NCBI GenBank assembly: GCA_030632095.1
Contig: DAOVJU010000300.1
Span: forward strand, 1-5,166
Length of the DNA: 5,166 nucleotides
Reading direction: 5' to 3'
Origin: Chlorobiota bacterium
GTDB lineage: Bacteria; Bacteroidota; Bacteroidia; Bacteroidales; B39-G9
The translations under genes were made by a program, and so were the position numbers. A model generated the notes under the pieces. That model saw only the letters and a list, made by a program, of their open reading frames with translations, was not told the DNA's origin and ran no database searches. This document shows positions 1 through 5,051 of the stretch, piece after piece (within the stretch, counting starts at the first letter, position 1; the number at the start of each line of letters is the position of its first letter).

Positions 1-180
1 ATTAAAGCCAGAAGTGTTGATACAGCTTCAGTAGTTAAAACAGAAGCCAATGATTTAATACATACTTTTTCGAAATACTTTCCAAATAAGGAGGAAGCTT
101 TCTTTTACAATGTTATTGAGGGAAGTAACTACAAAGTTGAATGCTGGATTAATGAAACTACTAAAGTGAGGTTTGAATAA
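1..180 (+). CDS. 3' end of an unidentified protein gene (5' truncated by window edge)
   Basis: Frame 1 is open from the first base to a TAA at 178-180 and gives 59 residues, while the other two forward frames hit stops within the first 35 bases. The visible C-terminus is soluble and mixed-charge. It has a likely helix (VVKTEANDLIHTFSKYF) followed by strand-like stretches (FFYNVIEG, YKVECWINET) and ends KVRFE. No transmembrane segment, repeat or catalytic motif is visible, and I do not recognise the family from this tail. Codon and base usage are AT-rich like the neighbours. The gene converges on the minus-strand gene ending at 187, with only 6 bp between the two stop codons, so they must be separate transcripts. 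A hairpin plus T-run just past its stop (see 189-220) would terminate it. That it is a real coding end is fairly likely; its function is unknown. Confidence 0.7.
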   Translation: MKARSVDTASVVKTEANDLIHTFSKYFPNKEEAFFYNVIEGSNYKVECWINETTKVRFE

Positions 181-186
181 AGGATT

Positions 187-687
187 TTAAAGTTTTCCCA
201 GGCACCTGAGAAAGTTTTTTAAGAAGATAATATGTAATTCTAAACCCTCTTTTTCTTTTTTAGTAATCTGAATAGAATGAACATTTTCATCAGTTCCGAG
301 GGTCCATGTCCTGTTAAATATATTCAATTTTAAATCAGTTATATCTTCACTGTTTAGTTGTTCTTTTCCATTTTGATCCGGACCATAAAGTTCAAAAAGA
401 ATATTTACTAAATAGTCTAGTTTGCTTACATTCCAATTGGTTTCATTAATATAAAATGTAGCATTAATATGATCACTTGATTCAATATCCTTTACTTTTG
501 AAAAAACACGAAGCCGTATGGTGTCAAAAATGTTGAATTCTATGTTAAAAAGTTTTTTTTCAAAGTCAATGCAATATAAACCCTGTATCTCTTCAGTGTT
601 AACTTCTTCGTATTCATGTAAAAAAAAGTTAACCAAATCGAATTGAAGCCAATCTAAAATCGATTTATGGCTTGCATTTTCATTCAT
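187..687 (-). CDS. Hypothetical protein, 166 residues, unrecognised family
   Basis: This is a complete frame from ATG (687-685) to TAA (189-187). The product looks soluble and acidic. It has no signal peptide, membrane segment, cysteine cluster or recognisable catalytic motif. The N-terminus (residues 10-27) looks helical and aromatic-rich: ILDWLQFDLVNFFLHEYEE. Residues 35-85 alternate hydrophobic and polar positions in the manner of a beta-sheet (IEFNIFDTIRLRVFSKV, INATFYINET). Residues 87-101 look like another helix. Residues 125-145 look like strands, and the tail from 146 looks like a basic helix. The overall impression is a small alpha/beta protein. It lies 148 bp downstream of mfd on the same strand, but a -7-like element in the gap (737-744) suggests its own promoter. 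I cannot assign a function. It is more likely a lineage-restricted conserved protein than a chance frame, because it is long for such AT-rich DNA and has protein-like composition. Confidence 0.75.
   Translation of the reverse strand: MNENASHKSILDWLQFDLVNFFLHEYEEVNTEEIQGLYCIDFEKKLFNIEFNIFDTIRLRVFSKVKDIESSDHINATFYINETNWNVSKLDYLVNILFELYGPDQNGKEQLNSEDITDLKLNIFNRTWTLGTDENVHSIQITKKEKEGLELHIIFLKNFLRCLGKL
189..220 (+). terminator. Probable intrinsic terminator for the left-edge gene
   Basis: TTTCCCAG (194-201) pairs with CTGAGAAA (206-213) around the loop GCAC, with one C/A mismatch. The stem can be lengthened by two G-T wobbles and three A-T pairs down to 189/218. T6 follows at 215-220. The hairpin starts about 10 bases after the TAA of the plus-strand gene, as expected for its terminator. 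It lies wholly inside the last codons of the convergent minus-strand gene. Read on the minus strand it has no comparable T-run after it, so it probably works in one direction. Stem stability is moderate. Confidence 0.45.
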
Positions 688-736
688 ATTCCTGTTTGAG
701 TTCCTTTATTTAATTAAACTTCGAATTATTTAACTG

Positions 737-744
737 CAAAAATA
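737..744 (-). promoter_or_regulatory. Bacteroidota-type -7 element before the 166-residue protein gene
   Basis: The minus strand reads TATTTTTG here, an exact fit to the Bacteroidota primary-sigma -7 consensus TAnnTTTG. Transcription would begin near 730-732 and give a leader of roughly 45 bases before the ATG at 687. No clear TTG or TTTG -33 box lies 17-23 bases further upstream, so the call rests on one element in AT-rich DNA. AGGA sits only 2-5 bases before the start codon and is too close to act as a normal ribosome binding site. Confidence 0.4.
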
Positions 745-835
745 CTAAAAAGTTTATATTATTTTTTCTACTCATGTTAAGAGAATATCAAATTGTGCTA
801 AATATATAATTATTTGCAATGTTTAATGACTTATT

Positions 836-3800
836 TTAATTCATTGATGTTAGTATACTTAGGCAATCTGACACTTTATTAACATTGAAAAAAGTTATTG
901 ATAATTTATTCTTTTGTTCCTGAATTTTCGCTTTTTTCCCCTGTTTTTGTGTAAAATTTATTATGCTTACAAATACTTCTGATTGATAGAATTTTGAATT
1001 TTGGTCCTTTATAAAATAACAAACCATTTGATAATTTCGTATGATTATCTTTTCAATTCCCAACTTCTTTGCTTTCCATCTTAAACGGACAATATCAAAT
1101 AAATCATGACTTTCTTCAGGCATTTTTCCAAAACGGTCTTCAGTCTGACTTTCGAATATTTGTAACTGATCTTCGTTTTCCAGGTTATCTAATTCACGAT
1201 ATAATTTGATTCTTTCACTAATGTTTTGGATGTAAACATTAGTGAAAGAAATTTCAAAATCAGTATCAATCTGACAATCATTAACAAATACTTGATCATC
1301 AATTAAACCTGGTACTTCTTCTTGATATAAGTCTTTAAATTCTTTTTCTTTCAATTCCTGTAATGCTTCGCTTAGAATTTTATAATATGTATCAAATCCT
1401 ATATCAGCAATAAAACCACTTTGTTCACCACCTAATAAGTTTCCTGCACCACGAATATCCAAATCTTGCAAGGCAATATTAAAGCCACTTCCCAATTCTG
1501 AATAATTTTCAATTGCTATAAGCCTTCTTCGTGCATCATCTGTTAAAAAATGTAATGGCGGTGTAAATAAATAGCAAAAGGCTCTTTTATTTGACCTGCC
1601 AACCCTTCCTCTTAATTGATGTAAATCACTCAAACCAAAGTTTTGTGCATCATTTATTATTATTGTATTTGCATTTGGTATGTCTAATCCTGATTCTATA
1701 ATGGTTGTAGCCACTAAAACATCATAATCGCCATTAATGAAATTCATCATAATTTTTTCAAGCATTTTACCTTCTATTTGTCCATGAACTGATATGACAT
1801 TTACTTTCGGACATAAACGTTTTACCTGGGCTACAACTTCATCGATATTTTGGATTCTGTTGTTAATAAAAAAAACCTGGCCATTACGTGACACTTCATA
1901 CATGATTGCATTGCGTATTATTTCTTCATTAAACCTGTGTAATTCAGTGATTATTGGCTGACGATTAGGAGGAGGGGTGTTTATAATTGACAGGTCACGA
2001 ACTCCCATCAGAGAAAATTGTAAAGTTCTTGGTATTGGTGTTGCAGTTAAAGTAAGTGTATCAACGTTTAACTTCAATTGTTTGAGTTTTTCCTTAACAG
2101 CAACTCCAAACTTTTGTTCTTCATCAATAATTAACAAGCCCAGATTTTTGAACTGAATATCTTTCCCAATTAATCTGTGTGTCCCAATAATAATATCTGT
2201 TTTTCCTTCAGCAAGATTTTTTATTGATTCTTTTTGTTCTTTTGTTCTTTTCAATCTGCTTATATAATCAACACTTACCGGGAAATCTTTTAATCTTTTT
2301 GAAAAAGTATGGAAATGTTGTAAAGCTAAAATTGTTGTTGGGACTAAAACTGCAACTTGCTTATTATCAGCTACTGCTTTAAAAGCTGCTCTAATAGCTA
2401 TTTCAGTTTTCCCAAAACCTACATCTCCGCATACTAAATGATCCATCGGAATTTCTGACTCCATGTTTTTTTTCACGGCCTGAGATGCTTTTAATTGATC
2501 CGGCGTATCTTCGTATAAAAAAGAAGCTTCAAGTTCCTGGTTTAAATAAGAATCAGGCGAAAAAGTAAATCCTTGTTGAGACTTTCTTTTTGCATAAAGT
2601 GAAATTAGTTCTTTTGCAATGTCTTTTACTTTGCTTTTTGTTGTTTGTTTTAACTTAAGCCAGGCTCCGGTTCCTAATTTGTATATTTTTGGTGATTTAC
2701 CATCTTTCCCTTTATATTTAGAAATTTTGTGTAATGAATGAATATTTACATAAAGTATATCCTGGTCTTTGTAAACCAGTCGGATAGCTTCCTGTTTTTT
2801 TCCATTATTTTCAATGGTTTCTAAACCTTGAAAAATTCCTATTCCATGGTCAATATGAACGATATAATCGCCCGGGTTTAAACTGTTAATTTCTTTAAGT
2901 GCCAAAGAAGCTTTTATGCTTTTTGATTCTTTTAGTTTAAACCTATGGTATCGTTCAAATATCTGGTGATCGGTATAACAGCAAATCATAAGATCATGAT
3001 CAACAAATCCAACATGCAGGTTAGCTATAACTGGAATAAAAGAAATTTCAGGATTTAAATCATTAAATATTTCCTTAAGCCTTTCAAATTGTTTTGGATT
3101 TTCTGAGACTATGTAGTTTTTATATCCTTTAAGTTGATTATCAAAAAGATTGTCAGTTAACAATTCGAAGCTTTTGTTAAAATGAGGCTGGTATGACTGG
3201 TTAAATTCAATTGCATTTTCATGTTTGTTATAAAAATGAGTTCCGAATTCAATTATTTTAAACTTATTGATACTTTGAAAAAATGCATTTCCATCAATTA
3301 TACTAGCTTCTTTTGCATTATTACCTTTTATTGTGTTTTCAAAGATTTGATTTAACTGATTATAAACAAATTCCAGGTCATTTATCCAAATAACGGAATT
3401 CTCTTTTATGTTTTCAAACAATGAGCCCAATCTATTTTTATCAATGTTTTTTTTAATGTTTGGAACAATTGAAATTTCTTCAAATTGTTTATCAGAAAGT
3501 TGGTTTTCAACATTAAAAGATCTGATTGATTCTACATCGTCACCAAAAAAATCTATTCTATATGGCTTTTCATGAGTAAAAGAAAATACATCAACTATAC
3601 TTCCACGTACAGAATACTGGCCTGGTTCGTATACAAAATCAGTACGCTCAAAATTATATTCATTGAAGACTTCAATAATAAAATCAATTGAGATAGCTTC
3701 ACCTTTAACAATTTCTAGTGTATTGTCCTTCAAGTCATTTGCAGTGATTGTTTTTTCAATTATTGCTTCAGGATAAGTAACAATTATATTGATGGTTCTT

Positions 3801-4147
3801 TCTACTAATAGTTCTTTTAAGGCTTCAGTTCTCTGAAGAATGTTTGAATTTTCAATATTATCAAACTGAACTGACCTTTTATAAGAAGATGGGAAAAAAA
3901 GCACTTTTTTATCTTCAATAAGATCAACTAAATCATTTAAATAATAAGCAGCTTCTTCTTTATCATTCAAAACTATAAGGTAGGGTTTATTATTTTTCTT
4001 GAAAGTGTTAGCTACATAAAACCCACTGGCAGAGCCAATAAGGCCTTTTAGGGAGATTTTATTAATTTCACTGCTTTTTATGAAATCATCTAATTCCTGT
4101 AACTTTACTGATTCAGAATATTTTTTTAATAGATTTAGTTTTTCCAC
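836..4147 (-). CDS. mfd: Transcription-repair coupling factor Mfd (TRCF), DNA translocase
   Basis: Mfd is an ATP-driven double-stranded DNA translocase. It pushes or removes RNA polymerase stalled at lesions and recruits UvrA for nucleotide excision repair. The length of 1103 residues is close to the family norm (E. coli about 1148). Domains in order are a UvrB-like module (about 1-370), an RNAP-interacting CarD-like domain (about 420-490), two RecA-like motor domains (about 550-860), a TRG translocation motif (about 865-915) and the C-terminal D7 domain (about 950-1103). The UvrB-like module has a degenerate P-loop near 36-48 and the UvrA-contact region EPGQYSVRGSIVDVF (174-188). Motor motifs seen: Walker A GDVGFGKT (574-581), GTHRLIG (655-661), DEEQ (675-678), TATPIPRT (701-708), IIESGLDIPN (816-825) and QLRGRVGR (844-851). 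The TRG core is RGAGNLLGGEQSG (899-911). Start: GTG at 4147-4145, two codons after an in-frame TAG (4153-4151). The next Met is residue 387, and the N-terminus aligns with the family, so GTG is well supported. No Shine-Dalgarno is seen. No frameshift or missing catalytic residue was found. Confidence 0.98.
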   Translation of the reverse strand: MEKLNLLKKYSESVKLQELDDFIKSSEINKISLKGLIGSASGFYVANTFKKNNKPYLIVLNDKEEAAYYLNDLVDLIEDKKVLFFPSSYKRSVQFDNIENSNILQRTEALKELLVERTINIIVTYPEAIIEKTITANDLKDNTLEIVKGEAISIDFIIEVFNEYNFERTDFVYEPGQYSVRGSIVDVFSFTHEKPYRIDFFGDDVESIRSFNVENQLSDKQFEEISIVPNIKKNIDKNRLGSLFENIKENSVIWINDLEFVYNQLNQIFENTIKGNNAKEASIIDGNAFFQSINKFKIIEFGTHFYNKHENAIEFNQSYQPHFNKSFELLTDNLFDNQLKGYKNYIVSENPKQFERLKEIFNDLNPEISFIPVIANLHVGFVDHDLMICCYTDHQIFERYHRFKLKESKSIKASLALKEINSLNPGDYIVHIDHGIGIFQGLETIENNGKKQEAIRLVYKDQDILYVNIHSLHKISKYKGKDGKSPKIYKLGTGAWLKLKQTTKSKVKDIAKELISLYAKRKSQQGFTFSPDSYLNQELEASFLYEDTPDQLKASQAVKKNMESEIPMDHLVCGDVGFGKTEIAIRAAFKAVADNKQVAVLVPTTILALQHFHTFSKRLKDFPVSVDYISRLKRTKEQKESIKNLAEGKTDIIIGTHRLIGKDIQFKNLGLLIIDEEQKFGVAVKEKLKQLKLNVDTLTLTATPIPRTLQFSLMGVRDLSIINTPPPNRQPIITELHRFNEEIIRNAIMYEVSRNGQVFFINNRIQNIDEVVAQVKRLCPKVNVISVHGQIEGKMLEKIMMNFINGDYDVLVATTIIESGLDIPNANTIIINDAQNFGLSDLHQLRGRVGRSNKRAFCYLFTPPLHFLTDDARRRLIAIENYSELGSGFNIALQDLDIRGAGNLLGGEQSGFIADIGFDTYYKILSEALQELKEKEFKDLYQEEVPGLIDDQVFVNDCQIDTDFEISFTNVYIQNISERIKLYRELDNLENEDQLQIFESQTEDRFGKMPEESHDLFDIVRLRWKAKKLGIEKIIIRNYQMVCYFIKDQNSKFYQSEVFVSIINFTQKQGKKAKIQEQKNKLSITFFNVNKVSDCLSILTSMN

Positions 4148-4185
4148 TATCTAAATTGTTATTTAAGAATCTGTGAATCTACTGG

Positions 4186-4193
4186 CAAAACTA
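4186..4193 (-). promoter_or_regulatory. Candidate mfd promoter (-7 element)
   Basis: The minus strand reads TAGTTTTG, an exact TAnnTTTG match. It lies 39 bases upstream of the mfd GTG, and transcription from about 4180 would leave a leader of about 33 bases. No convincing TTG or TTTG -33 box appears at 17-23 bases upstream. It is divergent from, and only about 10 bp away from, the plus-strand promoter at 4202-4231, so the two could share upstream DNA and interfere with each other. Confidence 0.45.
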
Positions 4194-4201
4194 TTCAATT
4201 A

Positions 4202-4231
4202 TTTGGATCTAATCAGCATATTGTAAATTTG
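4202..4231 (+). promoter_or_regulatory. Bacteroidota-type promoter TTTG-N18-TAAATTTG firing toward the LytTR gene
   Basis: TTTG at 4202-4205 is followed, after 18 bases, by TAAATTTG at 4224-4231. Both boxes match the Bacteroidota consensus (TTG/TTTG, about 17-23 bases, TAnnTTTG). This is the only site in the window where I see both boxes correctly spaced. Transcription should start near 4236. It would run through all five inverted repeats before reaching the LytTR start codon about 387 bases later. This implies either a long structured leader or a separate short RNA. Confidence 0.5.
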
Positions 4232-4276
4232 GTATAATTCTGAAAGTTTCCAATATATTTTTTATTTTAAGTGAAA

Positions 4277-4320
4277 AGTTATTAATGCCGCAAATGGTTA
4301 AAATTCAACCATTAATAACT
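4277..4320. repeat. Inverted repeat A, with an alternative inner hairpin
   Basis: AGTTATTAATG (4277-4287) and CATTAATAACT (4310-4320) are perfect 11-bp inverted arms. Within the loop, AATGGTT (4293-4299) can instead pair with AACCATT (4307-4313) over a 7-base loop. This second pairing shares 4310-4313 with the outer right arm, so the two folds compete for those bases. It could be a dyad operator or a switchable RNA element. The arms are AT-rich. Confidence 0.6.
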
Positions 4321-4398
4321 AAATTGTTAATAAAGTTCTTCGGATTTTGGCAACATATATATAGCCTGCATTATTCATACGTTTTCGTAAAGCACTAA
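4285..4398 (+). CDS. Possible 37-residue peptide (leader peptide or chance frame)
   Basis: ATG at 4285-4287 opens 37 codons ending in TAA at 4396-4398. An alternative ATG occurs at codon 4. The start lies about 50 bases after the predicted transcription start of the promoter at 4202-4231. The peptide begins MPQMVKIQPL, has a basic and hydrophobic middle (ITKLLIKFFGFW), and ends in an aromatic- and His-rich tail (HIYSLHYSYVFVKH). No Shine-Dalgarno is visible, which is not decisive in Bacteroidota. The frame runs through the left arm of repeat B and stops one base before its right arm, so a translating ribosome would disrupt that hairpin just ahead of hairpin C. A frame this long arises by chance fairly often when all frames of such AT-rich DNA are considered, and codon choice gives no clear coding signal. 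A leader peptide or small membrane-active peptide is possible but unproven. Confidence 0.2.
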   Translation: MPQMVKIQPLITKLLIKFFGFWQHIYSLHYSYVFVKH

Positions 4399-4409
4399 AA
4401 TAATGCAGG
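4365..4409. repeat. Inverted repeat B (11-bp arms) with an inner TACG/CGTA hairpin
   Basis: CCTGCATTATT (4365-4375) and AATAATGCAGG (4399-4409) are perfect inverted arms 23 bases apart. The spacer holds a second short hairpin, TACG-TTTT-CGTA (4378-4389). The arms have more G and C than the surroundings. They could be an RNA stem in the predicted leader or the ends of a tiny mobile remnant. No matching short duplication flanks the arms, which does not support recent transposition. Confidence 0.65.
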
Positions 4410-4416
4410 TTAACCC

Positions 4417-4478
4417 CGACTTAGTAAAGCTTAAATTTTGGAAGCGAAGCACAGCAAAATATTAGCTTTTTTTAGTCG
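4417..4478 (+). terminator. Long imperfect hairpin C with T7 run: candidate intrinsic terminator or attenuator
   Basis: Bases 4417-4440 pair in register with 4455-4478 across 24 positions, with 19 Watson-Crick pairs expected at most and a G-T wobble at 4424/4471; the mismatches are at 4422, 4425, 4432 and 4434. The outer clamp is CGACT/AGTCG, the middle AAAGCT/AGCTTT and the inner ATTTTG/CAAAAT. The 14-base loop (4441-4454) contains GCGAAGC (4444-4450), which as DNA is known to form an unusually stable mini-hairpin. Seen as a plus-strand terminator, the stem from GCT (4429-4431) to AGC (4464-4466) is followed at once by T7 (4467-4473), and AAA precedes it. The opposite strand has only TTT after the stem, so the plus direction is favoured. 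The stem is weak in G and C, so termination may be partial. It could also be a DNA-level hairpin. Confidence 0.45.
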
Positions 4479-4481
4479 TCA

Positions 4482-4522
4482 GATTAATTCAGGATTCTTT
4501 TTTTTAAGTTTATGAATTAATC
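4482..4522. repeat. Inverted repeat D (10-bp arms)
   Basis: GATTAATTCA (4482-4491) and TGAATTAATC (4513-4522) are perfect inverted arms around a 21-base spacer that contains T8 (4498-4505). No T-run follows the right arm, so it is not a normal terminator for the plus strand. The position about 100-140 bases before the LytTR start fits either an operator dyad or a leader stem. The T8 run has no strong hairpin directly before it. Confidence 0.5.
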
Positions 4523-4537
4523 GGGATAAAGAGGTAA

Positions 4538-4579
4538 GTTTTTAAAGAAACAGATGAGAAATATAATTTGTTTAAAAAC
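4538..4579. repeat. Inverted repeat E flanking a loose -7-like element
   Basis: GTTTTTAAA (4538-4546) and TTTAAAAAC (4571-4579) are perfect 9-bp arms around 24 bases. The right arm directly abuts TATAATTTG (4562-4570), which resembles the Bacteroidota -7 box but has three rather than two bases between TA and TTTG. If that site is used, transcription would begin near 4575, inside the right arm, and give a short leader of about 48 bases for the LytTR gene. The arms are pure A/T apart from one base each, so chance pairing is plausible. Confidence 0.3.
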
Positions 4580-4622
4580 CCAAAAAAGTTTAAATCTTAC
4601 TAACACATAAAACATTTTAGTT

Positions 4623-4970
4623 ATGGATTACAGTCCTGAAAAAGATGAAACAATTGTTTTAAGAGAAAATGGACAAACAAAACAAGTTTCTGTATCGGAT
4701 ATTATATATATAGAAAGTAAAGGCTATCTGTCTTTGGTTCATTTAGTTGATTCTAAAGATGAAATAAGAAGTTGTAAACTTCTTAAAGAATATAAAAATA
4801 ATTTAACAAAATTTGGATTTATTAGAATAAGCCGGAACATCCTGTTAAATCTGAGATATTTTAAAAGTATTGATTTTAGTAACAGGAGTATTATCCTTTT
4901 TAATTCAAATACTCAGTTTCAAATTTCCAGAAGAAAATTGCTTGCATTAAAGCGATTTATTGAAATCTGA
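4623..4970 (+). CDS. Stand-alone LytTR-family DNA-binding transcriptional regulator
   Basis: The 115 residues are almost entirely one LytTR (LytTR/AgrA-type) DNA-binding domain, a beta-rich fold that contacts successive major grooves through loops. The diagnostic blocks are in order. VSVSDIIYIESKGYLSLV (22-39) matches the usual I-x-x-DIlyIea-x-x-Y-v. CKLLKEYKNNL (51-61) matches the helix after the dg-x-y-x-v strand. FGFIRISRNILLNL (64-77) matches F-x-R-i-hR-s-y-lVN, with Arg68, Arg71 and Asn76 conserved. FQISRRKLLALK (99-110) matches ipVSRR. There is no receiver domain, membrane segment or sensor, and the domain starts about 10 residues from the N-terminus, so it is not the C-terminal half of a response regulator cut short. 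ATG at 4623 is chosen because an in-frame TAA lies at 4608-4610. No Shine-Dalgarno is seen. No kinase is in the window. Its target is unknown; autoregulation or control of the gene beginning near 5163 are natural guesses. Confidence 0.93.
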   Translation: MDYSPEKDETIVLRENGQTKQVSVSDIIYIESKGYLSLVHLVDSKDEIRSCKLLKEYKNNLTKFGFIRISRNILLNLRYFKSIDFSNRSIILFNSNTQFQISRRKLLALKRFIEI

Positions 4971-4993
4971 TTACCACTTATTCGTAATTACAT

Positions 4994-5024
4994 ACCGTTT
5001 ATTTTTAATTGTTGATTAGTTAAA
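4994..5024 (+). promoter_or_regulatory. Possible LytTR-type direct-repeat operator
   Basis: ACCGTTTAT (4994-5002) fits the published LytTR half-site pattern (W-M-M-GTT-N-R-K) at all nine positions. TTAGTTAAA (5016-5024) fits seven of nine. The spacer is 13 bases, within the 12 +/- 1 usual for paired LytTR sites. The pair sits just upstream of the -7 box at 5044-5051, where an activator would bind. The second half-site is degenerate and GTT is common in this DNA, so the call is weak. Confidence 0.22.
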
Positions 5025-5043
5025 TTAATGTTAAAGATTTTTA

Positions 5044-5051
5044 TAATTTTG
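5044..5051 (+). promoter_or_regulatory. Bacteroidota-type -7 element after the LytTR gene
   Basis: TAATTTTG matches TAnnTTTG exactly and is followed by CAC. No TTG lies at the normal -33 distance; the nearest (5012-5014) is 29 bases upstream, which fits a promoter that needs an activator. Transcription from about 5056 would give a leader of about 107 bases to the ATG at 5163-5165, which may start a gene running off the window. That leader contains the 10-bp palindrome AATTGCAATT (5121-5130) and nothing else I can name. No terminator hairpin was found between the LytTR stop and this element. Confidence 0.4.

Larger units (their letters stand above)
4236..4473 (+). ncRNA. Candidate structured small RNA or attenuated 5' leader
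   Basis: The predicted transcript would start just after the promoter at 4202-4231 and end in the T7 run (4467-4473) in the 3' arm of hairpin C. It would be about 238 nucleotides long and contain hairpins A and B and the C terminator. If termination is incomplete, the same RNA continues through repeats D and E into the LytTR gene and acts as its leader. I do not recognise it as 6S, tmRNA, SRP RNA, RNase P RNA or a known riboswitch. The boundaries are inferred from the promoter and T-run only. The small frame at 4285-4398 would lie inside it, so it could instead be a short mRNA. Confidence 0.3.
4148..4622. other. Divergent mfd / LytTR intergenic region (475 bp), rich in inverted repeats
   Basis: No long coding frame lies here. 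From left to right the region holds: the mfd start-proximal leader and -7 element (to 4193), a plus-strand promoter (4202-4231), inverted repeat A (4277-4320), a 37-codon open frame (4285-4398), inverted repeat B (4365-4409), long hairpin C (4417-4478), inverted repeat D (4482-4522), and inverted repeat E (4538-4579). A loose -7-like TATAATTTG (4562-4570, one base too long between the two halves) follows, then about 50 AT-rich bases to the LytTR ATG. The stretch 4340-4480 is visibly richer in G and C than its flanks. No direct target-site duplication or transposase remnant was found. Confidence 0.8.

Noticed and set aside
691..835. Intrinsic terminator after mfd
   Set aside because: The only hairpin (GCAAATA/TATTT-A-GC near 805-825) is short, bulged, AT-only in most pairs and has no T-run after it.
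836..4147. RecG, UvrB or another superfamily 2 helicase as the identity
   Set aside because: The UvrB-like N-terminus, CarD-like polymerase-interacting domain, RecG-like motor with TRG motif and D7 tail occur together only in Mfd.
4221..4240. An E. coli-like TATAAT preceded by TTG
   Set aside because: The two boxes are only about 9 bases apart, which is not a sigma-70 spacing. The overlapping Bacteroidota-type boxes explain the site better.
4319..4378. A 19-codon minus-strand frame starting MNNAGYIYVAK within the inverted-repeat region
   Set aside because: It is too short, has no minus-strand -7 element upstream at a fitting distance, and overlaps repeat B. A chance frame is the simpler explanation.
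4498..4505. T8 run as a second intrinsic terminator
   Set aside because: No stable hairpin ends directly before it. It lies in the loop of repeat D.
4277..4579. CRISPR array or integron attC cluster
   Set aside because: The five inverted repeats differ from one another in sequence and spacing, there are no repeated direct units, and the attC core motifs are not present.
4550..4622. LytTR direct-repeat operator for autoregulation
   Set aside because: One near match (AAAGTTTAA, 4585-4593) was found, but no partner lies 21-23 bp away on either side.
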